DNA of 64,000 bases from Pyrocephalus nanus (taxonomy: Eukaryota > Chordata > Aves > Passeriformes > Tyrannidae), in contig CM076260.1 of the NCBI GenBank assembly GCA_038380795.1, positions 31,282,634-31,346,633 of the forward strand, written 5' to 3'. Below the pieces are notes generated by a model. It was not told where the DNA came from. It ran no database searches and worked only from the letters and a program-made list of their open reading frames with translations. The position numbers and the translations under genes are program-made. How positions within the stretch are numbered: the stretch's first letter is position 1; each line of letters starts with the position of its first letter. Positions 10,048 to 22,918 of the stretch are shown piece by piece.

Positions 10048-13000
10048 AGTCTGTGTCTTTTTAATGCCTTGCAGTGATAACTCTGCTATTTACAAGAAAA
10101 TATTTATACTGATAAAGTAATGATTAAACTCATTACTAATAATTTTGTTTTCTTCTATCTCCAAAGGTACTTTGAATACTCCCTGAGGAAGAAGACAGTG
10201 TTTTGAAAGGAGACTTTACATTTCAAAGGGAAGATTTTTCAAATTTAAAGTCTTTGGAAAATTCTGGAACAGTCACAAACTATCCAAGCAATGAGAATGG
10301 TGTGTCCAGCAATCATACTGAGCTCAACACTTCATTTCTAAAATACCCACATATTAATTGAATTTTCTTTTCAATAATGGTAACTGAGATTTCTGCATGT
10401 AATCCTGGGATTGTGACCCAGTAGCAGAGCTGAAGCTATGTGTTGCTTTACTCGATTGCTTAAGATGGTACTCCGGGCAGAAAAAAAACAACTGTATCGC
10501 TTTCTTGCCTCCACATAAAAAAAAAATGGAATTTTTTTTCTTGTAGGAAGATATACTTGAGGAAATTTTGTAACAGACAGTTTTCCCATAGGGAAATGGG
10601 GATTTAATACCACTTGACTTCCTAGCTTCTTGGCATCTCATGTGACAGAGTCTGATAGTGGGGCTCCTTGCAGTTCCTTGATCATATGCCATCCTCAGGC
10701 AGATTCAGGCAGCCACAGTCCAGGGCCCTTCCCCAGCTTCCAGGTTTCTCAGCAGGGTGTCATAGAGTGAGGGAGCCTGGAGGGCTCAGTGCATTTCAGA
10801 AACATGGACACAGAGCTTTTCATCTCCCCCCAAAAAATTTTCAAAACTTAAAATCTTTTGGAGAAATTAAGTCAAGCTTTCCAGCCAGGTGGGTTTCTGT
10901 GCTGAAGATCTATCCAATTTTGAGTAAGCTTTTCAGGATAGTCAACAAGAATGTAGCTGTGGCTGTTGTAGCGTGGGAGCTCTCATATGAGGCAGAGTCG
11001 CCTTCAGATTTTCCAAAGAAATGGGCAGTGAGCATCCCAAAGGTGGTACAGGTGTCAGAAAACTGCTTTCTCCTGTTTTTTAAAGAAACTTATGACTTCA
11101 TAATACATACACCCCACATTGATTCATGGAAAGACAGGATGACCTGAGAAAAATCATGAAAGTAAATTAATATTACAGTTCTGTTGCATTCCCTGGAGAA
11201 AACACGTGTTCTTGGTGGTTTTTGTTCATGGTAATTTTGGGGGAAATGATCACATTTTTGTTTGAGCACATTTGTTTGGGGAAAGAGGGTGCATTTGACT
11301 ACATATATCAGTGTCTGCACTCATTCTTTAAAAAGTTTATTTCTTGTCTTTATACCAAGATGAGATTTTGGAAATTATTAGGCAGTATGATATATAGTGC
11401 AGATGATACTAAATATGATTAACGTTTAAATCATTGCAGTCTGACAAGAAGAATTGCCATAATGAAGAGATAAAGATGTGCAATACATAAATCAAGTTCA
11501 AACATCAACATTTTTAGATCTAGGCCAGGTCTGAAGAGAAACATACACATGTGTTAGTCATACATCTTTGAATCATAGACATGTGTTTGCACACCTCTGA
11601 GAAAACAGATGACATTCCCATATCCAGTTGGAATAATGCTATATTTTTTTTGTCTTTGAGCAGGACTTTACTTCATTTTGCCTGCAGCATTACTCCACTT
11701 TCTTTGCATTTGTTTTCCATGTTCAGTATGTAAATTAGTAGAGCCAAGCCAGGAAAAGAACCCAGACAAGTACTAGAAAAATGGAGATAAGAGTTCCTGT
11801 CCTGAAAAGCTAAATCTTTAAGAAGATGAAACAAAAAACATCTTGGAAGATAAAGACATGACTGGTCAACAGAACATGTGAGCAGATCAGCTTCAAACAC
11901 CCAACTGCAATGCATTAAGTTGTTCTTCAGTCTTCAGGTCCCACCTTTATTTTTCTCAGCCTCTCCTTTTACTATGATTTTACTCTTGACTAAAATATCA
12001 GTAACATCCAGCTGACTTCATTTAATTGTCCTTAGAACAGAGGAACCAGAATAATAATAATTACTGTTTATTTTTAAAATTTTTTTCTGGGCAATTTTGC
12101 ATCTTCTTGCCTGCCATAGTTTTGTACACAATTGAACATTGTCTTAGGTTTCTTTACCCTATATATCTCTTTACACTAGGCAGATGTGTGAATGAATTGC
12201 ACCTGCTTGCTAAGACCCGGAGGGGATAAGAAAGAATGAATAAGAAGGTGGTGTGTTACCTTCTTATTTAAGCTGAAGCGAGTCTATGTATACAAATGAC
12301 TTCATCTATGTTCATGTCTAAAGAATCAATCATTTGCTTCAGAATGTGTCTAGAGAAAAAAAATCTGAACTATACTCAGATGAAACTGAGCTCATAGCTG
12401 GTGGTTCCAATGGAGGAAAGAGACCTAAGAGTTCTCACTAACAATTACCTTTAAATGTCAGCTTAAATTGCAAATAGCCAAAAAATGCCAATAAGAAGCT
12501 AGTCATATCAAGAGGACCATTGAGGAGAATAAAAGGGGGAAAAAAAGAAAAAACCCCACCAAAACATGAACCACAGCAGCAGAAACCCTCAACTCCAGTC
12601 AGATAAAACTAATTTGCATTCACAACTTCAATGTTTTGTGTGGTTCTGGTGCCCAGCCTTGCCCATGCCCATCTTCAGGAGGTGCGAGGGCTGGGGCTGC
12701 CCCCACTGATGTAGGAGATCATGGAGGCAGGCAGTGTCAGAAAGTTCAAAAAATAAATGAATAGATTTTTGAGTGTCAGGCTGAGAGATACCAATGGGAA
12801 TGCAATATGGCTATCATTGCTAATGCAGTGAGAGTGGATGCTGGGGCTTCCAGGGTGTGCACTGCAGACAGTAGCCAAGCGTTTGTGCTCCCCTGCTGCC
12901 AGAAACAGAGCAGTTCCTTTATGGGCCACTGTTTGTCCCTGTCAGGCTCCAGTCAGACTCCTGAGAAGCTACAGAGGTGTACTGTGTCCGCTCCAGAACC

Positions 13001-15225
13001 CCCTGCAAGGCTGGAATAATACTGTGTCAAAATCCTCAATGATTGAGGTCTCATCTATGTCGTGTGGCACTGTAGGTTCAGGAGTGCCTGCTGCCTGCCA
13101 TTAGTCCATCCTTGCCTCAGTGTTGAAGCAATTCTGTGTCAGCAGCAACGTGGCTTTATCCAGATGTGCTGAGTAATCCACAGCAGCCTCAGACTCCTAC
13201 CTCTGACATGGCAGCAAACTGCCCAATTAGGAAAGAGTTACTTTAATCGTATCTCTCTCTTTCATGCTTCTTCAGAGAGCAAAAGCAGGTGATGTCTCAC
13301 TGGAAGAGGCATTCTGGTTTGCTGTTCCTTTACACCTCATGCTGATATTATTCCTGTAGAAGTGCATTGCAATGGGCCCCTAGCCTGAACAGGACCATGT
13401 CAGTCCCTTCATCTCCTGGCTGACGTTAGTACCAGTTTTGCCTTTCTGTTTAACATACAATACAACCTTTAAGCCTGAAGGACCAGGAAAGGAAAATCCC
13501 ACATTACTGTACTTCTTTTTCCCCTCAGAAAAGGAATAAAACCTAAGAGTCATGGGGCATTCTAACACACATTGTCTGCTCAGCAAAAGCATTTCAGAGA
13601 ACTGAAAGTTACACAGAAAATGTGGCCAGTTTGATGCTATTTCTTCAGTTAAACTACAAAATTTTTTTCTGTATATATAATTTTTTTTCATGGTAATTAA
13701 ATGAACATAAAAACAGAGACAATCACCATTTGATACGATTTAGAATTTCATTATTTAATCAGCCCCTATTGCTGACCATTTAAAAGGATTTGGACTGCCT
13801 TCTGATTTTGGATTTTTTTTTTTTATTTTCTTCAGAAAATCAACTGTGGTATTTTCCACATAAAGCAGCAGAGTGGAAGTGCTGCCCGTGGTTAATCTCC
13901 TGTTCTTGGTCATCATGTTTGCTGGCCTCCAGCTCACTTGGAGTCAGCTTACTGACTGGGCTAATGGGATTTCCAGACATGCCTCCTCTCCTTATGGTGT
14001 CTATTCCTCATACATCCTCAGAGCTCCCTGAGAGCAAGCCAGAGAAGGGATTGCCCTTCAGAAAAGCTTATCAGAAAAGCATTTTAAGGAGGAAGATGAA
14101 TCTGTACTTACCTGATCTTTAAAGCAAAGCACTGACCTCTCTGTCTCTAGTGACCTCTGTGTTTCTCAGCTCAAGAATAAATCAGTGGTCCCAGTTTTAG
14201 CACTGAAGGTGTCATTTGAGAGTGGCTTGGGCAGCACAGTCAAATGAACCCTAGAACACATTTTCTTGTGCAAGATTTGGACTTTGAAAATATGCATATT
14301 TAAAAATTAGGCTGACCACATGCCAGTTCACCCTTACACAGACAGACACACATCCAGAAACTCAAAATTATGAGTCTGAGGATTTGTGAGACTATGAGAA
14401 ACAGGCAGCATCAAATGAGGTACTGCTTTTCTATAATGCCTTCAAACATTTTCACAAAGAGATTTGAAAGAGGTTCTACATTCTTAAATTACTCTAATGT
14501 ACTTTTACCAGACTAAATCTCTTACTCCTGGAATTTAAAGACAGATATCACTGGTCATTAAATGATAATCAAAATAAACTTCAAAATCTGAAGCACCCAC
14601 ACACCAAATTCAAAGGACACTTCACATTTCTACCAATGGCACAAATACATGTCTTAGGTTTTATACCTTTATCCTTCCTAAAATTTTATTTGGGTTCAAC
14701 AGCCTTTGCTTACCATGTGGCCTTACAAAAGGTGACATGCTCGTGTCTAGCATGATTTACTTCTTCAACAACCAAAGACTCTTAAATCACAGATGCAATC
14801 TAGTTTTACTGACACATCAGCATAAAGGAAAGAAATAAACCCCTGCAACCATTTTAGTTAACACTGTGTGGCTGATTTAATCTGAGAATCTCCCTGTGCT
14901 TTCAGAAAGGATGTCAAGATTTATTCCAGCATTTACCACAAGAGCTACTTTGATTTTGGCCTTCTACATTTATAATGAAAATAAATATAACTGCTATATT
15001 TACAGGCTCTGTGTAAGAGAGCATGATGTTCTGTTGAATCTTTTCAGTACAGGGAAGTTGGATCACCTGAGAGACATGTTAACCTGAAAATCAATAATTG
15101 CAGTTCTAACAGTAAGATATAGGCTTCTAACTTCCCATAGAATCAATGGAAAGCAGTAAGCACCTCCACATCATTTTATAGGTCTCTAGTTAAATGTCTA
15201 CCATAACTATCATTAAAAGCATGAC
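10048..15225. other. Unclassified stretch with a moderately GC-rich block
   Basis: No recognised gene or repeat family. The part around 12640-13220 is visibly richer in G and C than its flanks (CAGG/CTGCC-rich), with frames of 70-88 codons on the plus strand but no motif. The 159-codon frame at 10668-11147 starts at TTG and lacks any domain or biased composition, so I do not call it a gene. The 110-codon frame at 13790-14122 follows a pyrimidine tract and AG but matches nothing I know. Confidence 0.5.
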
Positions 15226-15274
15226 AAGCCCCTTCTGAAAAGAATTCAGAAGCCCCATTCTGAAAAGAATCCAG
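15226..15274. repeat. Imperfect 24/25-bp tandem duplication
   Basis: Two adjacent copies of a unit beginning AAGCCCC and ending GAAAAGAATTCAG or GAAAAGAATCCAG. They differ by one inserted A and one T/C change. This is a local duplication with no recognised family. Confidence 0.85.
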
Positions 15275-18200
15275 ATGTATAGTCCCTGACAAAAGCCTGT
15301 ACTGGAAGGATTTTGGAAGCTGAACTGAGCCAACAGAACCATATCGGTGTTCAAAAGATGGTTTCTTAGCAGATCCCAGAAACATTCACTATTCCACTAA
15401 AAGAGCTGATTTGGAAAGACTGTATTCCTACCCTTGCATTAAATTTCCCATGTCCTGCTATGAATTCCATTCCTTTGAGACAGGAACCCTCTAGCCTGTA
15501 TCACTGGAATCAAACATTCAAGAAATGTGATGGGGAGAAGTAGAGGCGTCAGTGGATGACAGCTTGCTTAATCCAACCACTAGATGAAAAGCAAATGTAT
15601 TAAGAGCTCTGACGTCAAATGACAGGCATCTTTCCAAAAGAAATTCTGTCAGAACTTCATATAAATCAAAAGACAGATTGTGAAGCTTTTTATTGGCAAT
15701 TGCACTTGTTCATGAAGTAAGATAAATTAATAGGGAGCAGGAAGGTAAGCCAAAAGGCATCTTCATTTCGTAGACCTTGCCTTGCAGCTCTGGAATTTCC
15801 TGAACTGACAGTTGTTAAGAAAATCCAGAGATGGTGTTTTCACATCCATGATTAGTTGCAAAGTAAAATAAATTGCAATCATAAAAAGGGTTTCCTAACT
15901 GGATATTAAGATGGAATTCAAGACAAAGGAATGCAATGGAGAAAGGTGGATTTCAGCCACCGTTGCTCTTCTAACAATGGTCACAGCAAGGACTTTAACA
16001 TTAAGGCAATTTAGAGCTGTTCTAAACTATTTATGTCTTTGTATATCTTTCTCTGAGTTTTATGGTGGCATATAGTTCAGCCAGGAATGCAAATTATGAT
16101 CTTGGGTTCAAAAATTCTCTGGAGGCTCTTCCAAACTGTTGCTGCTAGGACAATTGGAAAGCAGACAAGTGTTTCAGTAACAATAATCCAAGGGACAGTT
16201 TGTCTTCAAAATCACTGCTGCCAGTGCAACTTTATTTGCCCAAGCCTAGATTGTTCTTCCAGAGAGCTGACAGAACTCTCAGACAGCAGATAAACACTGC
16301 AGTCAATAAGACAACAATTAAGTTAAAGAAGGTAAAATTTATTGGGTTTTTTGAATATTTAGTCAAGCCTGACAGTTTTAAAGTACCTGAAAAAAAACAT
16401 TGTTACATAGTACATTGTGGGATAAATATTCCCAAGTCCATATTTTTTCTATTTAAAATTTTATCAGTAAACAAAATATAGTAAAGAACTAATAGACAGA
16501 CACTGTCAGAGAGTGATTTATCTTTTCCTCACGGAGATATCCTCCCAAGGTGCCTACGTCTTTCCCTTAACTACAGAAATCTGTGGAGGACACCTGAATT
16601 TAGGCAATGAACTTCAGGTCCAAGAGATATCTTTATGCTAGAAGGTGCTGATGGAGAAAGATCATAACACTGCCTTCAGGCTTATATGTCTTGCATGTAT
16701 CTGGGTTTTCACAGGTGGCTTGCGTTAGAGGTGGCTGTCATTGTTGCATCTGTCAGGTTCTGTGAAAGAACTTAAATAGCTTTCCTCTTGTCTTGTAAAC
16801 CAACAGAAGCAACTGCATAAAGTTTTTACTTTTACCTAGTTTTCCCAGTTATTTTGTTTTCATCTTAAATTACTTATTTTGTTTTACATTTACAGAAATT
16901 AAGTCTCAAATTTGCAAAAAATGCACAATGCTTATAATTAAAAATTGATAGTTCTAGGAGATCCTCAGTTGGTCTTGACAAAAACCTAAAACTCAGCAAC
17001 AAAATCCTGAGGATGAAGACACAAACCAATGCTCGCTATCCAAACAATGAATGTTTATGAAAAAGTTAAGAAAAACTTTATATAACCATTTAATAAATAT
17101 TTTAAATCAAGAAAATATATTTTTATTATTACATTTACATTTATTGTAGTATTAGATTATATTATTTATTATATTAAATATAAATTTATGAAAAATCTGT
17201 GTCAGAGTTAAAAGCTTCTCAGTGAAGATAAAGCAGTTGAGAATCCGTTATGATTAATTTATTATAATTTTAAATAATGAGTTTGCTGAATTGACTCAGT
17301 AGAAATCTCTGGTGTTTTAAAACATAACATTAAAACCAGAAAAAAATTTGCAAAGATTTTAGAATATGCATCTTCCTCTCTGTACGGGAGCATGACGTAT
17401 CCTAACACTGATTGCACACCTTCAACAGGAAGATCGCTATATTTTAGGTGCTCAACATAAGGATGTAATTAAGAAAAAAAAGTGACACTTTGGTCAACTA
17501 CCCAAGCATTGAAACAAGGTATTTTCTACAAAATAGTTTTTGTGTTTGTGACATGTTGGTGTAAGTTCATCTGGAGTCCTTGAGGTGGATATGGAAACTT
17601 CCTGGGTCCTATCGACCCCTTCATCAACCTGAGGAATTGGAATAAATGACACTGATTTAGCTGGGCCAATGACACAAGACTGAACTCACTCAATGGTGTA
17701 TTTTTTGGACTTTTGCTTGTTGAGGAATGATAAAGTTCACAGTATCAGCATCTGAACTATGATCAAGGACCCTTGCTGAGAGGAACAGGCAATTTGTATT
17801 TTTTGGAACTGCTCCCTGGAGCATTAACATTCTTCACAGTTTCTTAGACATTTTTACTTAGTTGTAAAATATGTTCACCACATATGTTTAGTAGCTTTTT
17901 ATTTTTTAACTTTAGCACCTGTGACTCTAATCTGGGCTGGAAACCTATTAACATGGTTTTCTGGTGCAGGCAATTTCCACCAGGATGGGTCAGATGTTTC
18001 CAGTCAAACTACAGGTGATAATAAAAGCTCCTGTGTGTTGATGCTGAGACAAAGGGAGCCACTGGGAAGAAAACTTTCTCTTGGATGGTGTGGTGGGTAA
18101 AGGGGGAGATTCAGTCAGGTCGATTGATTCCTCTATATTTTTGTTTGTTTCATATTAAGCACCTGGAAATACAACTGTTAAAAAAAATTAAAAACAAAAA

Positions 18201-18950
18201 CCAACCGATCAAAATACCCCAGACAGTAGTATTTTCTCCATAATAGAGAATGTGTTCCTGCTCACTACCAACATCATTAATATGAAAGTGAATGATTCAT
18301 CACATGCAGCAATGCTGCTCTTCACCATGGCCTATACGTACACTTCTCTTGTTTTAAATTCACTTCATCATCCCCAGTCTCTACATAAAACGTTGCAAAA
18401 CAAATACTTCTCACCTGGACAGTTAAGGATGTTGCTAAGCTTTTAGAGGGAACAGAACGCCACAGGATACTTACACATTTACACACTTTCTTACACATGT
18501 GAATTATATTCAGAGGTATTTAAGCTGATGTGGTACTGCAGACTCCATCTCTTGGCTATTCGAATTCAGACAATGTTGAAATGCATCATGATTCCCTTCC
18601 AGTCTGTTCAGTGTGATGCAAGCATACAAACAGAGCATACACAGAAGCCCAGGAGCCACAGCTCAGAAAGGCAGAGACTAATTTTTCCTGGGCCCAGAAA
18701 TCAATTTCTGGATTTGAACTGTTTTCCAGATCTCCAGGCATCAAGTACAGCAGTGCTGACATACCAATTTCATTTTGAGGCTGCAGCCCTCCTGAGATTT
18801 ACAAAAAGTATAATAATGTTCCAATTTCACAGCTGTTCTCTAAATCCTTCAGGTGAACTTTCCATTGTCATGCACAAGCAGAGTTGAGAGATTATGATGT
18901 TCTAACCACAGTACTGTGTTCTAGTCCTCTGTTTCATGCACTTTTTTGCC
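15275..18950. other. Unclassified AT-rich stretch
   Basis: No gene or repeat family recognised. The part at 17080-17195 is almost pure A and T, built of TTTATTATT-like words, and may be a decayed AT-rich simple repeat. Frames are at most 119 codons (18528-18887) and carry no motif. Confidence 0.55.
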
Positions 18951-18973
18951 TTTTTTTTTTTTTTTTTTTTTTT
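18951..18973. repeat. Poly-T run of 23
   Basis: An uninterrupted run of T. On the minus strand it would be a poly-A, but no retroposed body is recognisable on either side. Confidence 0.95.
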
Positions 18974-19616
18974 GATTTTCCCTATAGCAAGTTTTCTCAG
19001 GTATGAAAGATTGACTTCAGCTCTTTTGGAGCCTTTGACTTTGAATTAAGTTTATGAATGCAAAGCAGCCGTCTGAACACCCTCAAAACTTATAGAACAT
19101 TCTGCTCTGAGCTGAGCACTTTGCAGCTGAGATGTAGCTTTCTGCAGTGATAAGTGCAGTTCATTTTGGAATTGCTTATGTAATTAGTTGGGTGTGACAG
19201 AGTATAGTTTGCCATTTCTTGCAAGATTAGATTTTCTCATTTACCACCTCAATGCAATCAAAATGCTACAAATATAAAAATGCTCCAGCATTTTTATCAT
19301 ATTTATCTATTGTACAAACTCCGTCCATACTAAAAATGTTTTCCTATTATACCGAATTTAAATTTTTTTCACAGACAAGGAGTAAGAGCTGCTAGAATAT
19401 AAAATTATTGGAAAAAATTAATTCCAACCAAGTGGAGCATGAGAAAAATTAAATAAATTGGCTTTTGCTTCATAATGAAAGCCCATCTCATTGAGAGGAA
19501 TTAAAAAGATAGGAGAGTTAAGGAGATTGTAATATTGTTAACAGCTGTTTAACCAACCAAGAGGAAACTTTTGCAGTGAAGATCCATCACTGTGCGCAGC
19601 ATCTGAGGGTAACAAA

Positions 19617-19672
19617 CTGCAGACTGGACTGGAGACCTCCCAAGGTCCTTTCCTGTTTGAATTATACTACAA
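19617..19672 (+). mobile_element. Possible very old CR1 3' tail
   Basis: The segment resembles the last part of a CR1 3' UTR: 'GACTGGACTGGAGACCTCCC' followed by 'AAGGTCCTTTCCTGTTTGAA' and a 'TTATACTACAA' where CR1 has TTATTCTATGA-like sequence. The match is short and nothing convincing precedes it. Confidence 0.45.
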
Positions 19673-21355
19673 CCCTTTAATCCTTATAATTAGGGGAGTT
19701 AAAAAGAGTAGCATAAAGGAAATGTGATCATTTGACAGGTATGCTAGCATAACTCACACCATGAATGCATGAAGTGATAAGTCCTGTTTCCACTGGTGTC
19801 AGCAGGAATCCTGCTTTTGGATTGATTTCCAATAGCCTCTTATTCAGCATGAAAATGAAGAACTGCAAAATTTTGACTCCTGAAAAATGTGGGTATGGCA
19901 TAATACGTGGTATGGCAGATTAGGTAATGATAAAATATGTTCTGTCTGAAACGTCTTTATGGTTTTATAAAAACATTCTACATTATTACAAAATGTAACA
20001 TTATTTCCCAATTTAAGGAATGTACTTAAACACTTATCTCAATTAAAAACAGCTTTGTATTTTCTGAATATTGTCTTATCTTTTGAGCTGTATCTCTGAA
20101 GAATCAGAGATTCTACCCTTGAAAGAAACATTGAAATCCTGTAAGAGAAATGGTGGGTTAATACCAACTATTCTATCAGTATATTCTTGCTAAATTTTTT
20201 TACTGCAAATCCAATCAAATCACCCATTTTATTTTTTTCTCTTGTGAATAGTTTTGTGTTTAGAGTGATCTTTAAGACCAATTAAGCTGAAGTACTTCCA
20301 AGTTGTTCTTAGATATGTTGCAATCTCTCCAAAGTTATTTATTCCCTTGTTCCTGGTCTGAATGTTGAAATCTCAAGATGAGCTTTGAAATATGGATATA
20401 AACATTTACATACCAATACCCAAAGCCTTCCTTTTCCAAATATGGTTTATTACAGCTTGAACTGCATAGAAGCTTCAGATTTTTTTTCTCATATATCAAT
20501 TCTCACTTATCAATATAGTCCATAAGCTCTTCACTATCTATGCAGAGAGAGCTGGAAGTGGCAGCATTGGCAAATATTACTTTGAAACTATGCAGCATGT
20601 TCTGTCCCAGAGTGTGATCTGTTTTGAGAGAAGGAAATCGGGCTTTTATCCCTATTGCATGCCATTACTGGCAATTTCCAGAGGTATCCTTTACCACTGT
20701 AGGAATAAGAATGCCAGAATAGAGACAGTCCCACACTTCTGGCCCTTCATGCCTGTTTATAAATACCTGGTCATCTGCAAGTTTCTCGGAATGTCGTAGG
20801 AAGTCTGTGCTCTCAACACCTCTAAGCAGTCAAATACAGCATTGCTGCATGCAAGGATTAATTTTCAATAATGTATGTATCATATTATTTATGATGCAGA
20901 AATTGGATTTAAATACGCCTCTAGATTTATGAATAGTTGTTAAAGCAAGAATGTTGCAGAGGTGTTTTTATGACTGTAACACTCACTGTTCACACATTAA
21001 AGAAGATAACTGCAATAAACAAATGCAATGAAGAATTTATTACTCAAGGTGCAGGCAGGAGTTCATTATGGTTTTCATTTCTACCCCCAGAAATAGCTGA
21101 GGCTGACAAATGTTCCATTCCTGGCGTTTGTGAAGATAATCTGCTTCAGAAAAAGTCAGCATTGTTTTTCAGCTTGTCTTGTGCTCTGGCACAAAGAAAA
21201 CACTTTCCTACTGCAAGGATTTCCAGTTTTAAGAATACAAGGAATGAATGCGGTTCTGACAGAATTATGTTTGCAACAATGCATCTGTCTTAGAGAGATT
21301 AACAGCATGTGAGTTCTGTGACATGAGATTCACTGAATTGTGGGATAACATGCAT

Positions 21356-21390
21356 AATCTTTTACCTTTCGAATTCTCTGGTAAAAGATT
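21356..21390. repeat. Perfect 11-bp inverted repeat
   Basis: AATCTTTTACC (21356-21366) and GGTAAAAGATT (21380-21390) are exact reverse complements around a 13-base loop. A hairpin could form in DNA or RNA. No terminator or known element context applies in this kind of genome. Confidence 0.8.
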
Positions 21391-22865
21391 CTCAATTTCT
21401 TTCACAGAAAGATAGTTCTGATTATATCAAGACTCCTACAGATATCATGTGTAATCTGCATTCAGGATAAAATGCACCATTTTTCAGAAACACTGATGTT
21501 GGAAGCTATATACCCTCTGCATTTGACAAGCTTGTTAGTGTTTGGAAGTTGCTTTAATGGGTCTCAGTTCAGAGGAATACTTTAAATACAAAATTGCATA
21601 TCTGGACAGAGTCAGAACACCTGGAAGATACTCCCAAACAGATGAAGTAAATTTGAAGCTTTTTGATAGACAGTGTCCAAATGAAATCTGAAATGTGACT
21701 TATTTCATCCGTGCCACATAAAATGTAAACTGCACTTTAGTTAGCCATGATGACCAAGATGAACCATTTCGCTGCTCCAGAACTTCTTTCTGGAAACATT
21801 TTTTTTCCTACTGGAAACTTCTTTGTTTAATTATTTTCCTTTTACCTGACACCCTTCTTCATGTCCAGTTGTCCTACTATCCTAACAGACGGAATTAGCC
21901 AACATCACTCCCCTACAAAAGCTTCTCCTTAAGCTTTTCCTCTTCAGAACCCTTGCAGCCATATAAAACCTACTAGGGTAAACTATTTTAGGAAACTGTC
22001 TTTGGCTAAGAAACAATAGCAAAGATAAAATAGATCTCTTTTTACAAAATAATACTATAAACCCCCTGAAAAATAAAGCAGCAGTATCTCAACCAGACTG
22101 AAGATCAGCTTTTTTTTGCTTTTTGACTTTGCTATTGCTGAATACAAACAACATTGTTGGATGCCTAACTATTTTCCACAAAGAACATATGTATTTTTAA
22201 GTACCTTTGAAAGAAACTGTATATGCTGGCTCAAAATAAACACAGTACTGCCAGCATTCTTTCTCCTCTATGAGGCAAGTCATGTTCCTGGAAGCACAGG
22301 ATTGCCAATTTAGCAAAGGTCAGCATGATGCATATTTTTGATGTGCCCAGTGATGTTCCTGCTCATCACCAGTTAAGACACTAGTGTTTGCCATCATAAA
22401 AAACTAAAAGACCAGCCTTAACACAATGTAAAAAACTTAACACCTTAACTTGAAAAAGATTTCTGCTTTTTCACTTTATCCAAAGAGTAAGAATGTGCAA
22501 AACCTATCAAAGTTAAATACATTTCAACAAAATGTTTGTTTTGGGCTTGAATTTCATTTCTCATATTTATTACACTACTCTTTACAATACCTTTTGAACA
22601 TTCCCAGCTAGTAATGTATTTAATAACCTCCATCGTTCTGTGACTAATTATTCTTTTTCCTGGCAATTTTCCTTTTTTCATTTGTTTCAACTTCCCCGTT
22701 CTACACAGAGCCAAAATATTCAAACTGGTTTCCTAAAGTCTTCTAAGCATTCAGACAAGAATATCTCAGTAATTTTATGTGCTCTTTCAAATTGTCAGTA
22801 TTTACTTCCTTTGGAAAGTGACGTGGGAAAGTCATAGGCAGGAACTCAACGCTAGCCAGAATAAA

Positions 22866-22918
22866 TTAAAAACAAACAAACAAAACAAAACAAAACAAAA
22901 CAAAACAACAACAACAAA
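22866..22918. repeat. (AAAAC)n / (AAC)n microsatellite
   Basis: An AAAC/AAAAC array changes into AAC units: about five consecutive AAAAC units in the middle and ACAACAACA at the end. It is a simple sequence repeat and probably length-variable. Confidence 0.95.

Larger units (their letters stand above)
18974..22865. other. Unclassified stretch
   Basis: Apart from a weak CR1 tail near 19620-19672 and a hairpin at 21356-21390 I see no element or gene here. Frames of up to 118 codons (20937-21293) have no motif. Confidence 0.5.

Noticed and set aside
10668..11147. 159-codon plus-strand reading frame
   Set aside because: It begins at TTG and has no domain, signal or composition bias. One frame of this length is expected by chance in 64 kb of AT-rich DNA read in six frames.
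13790..14122. Possible exon: pyrimidine tract and AG before an open frame, and a CTTACCTGATC near 14107 that would be a good donor on the opposite strand
   Set aside because: The acceptor-like and donor-like sites are on opposite strands, so they do not define one exon. The peptide matches nothing I know.
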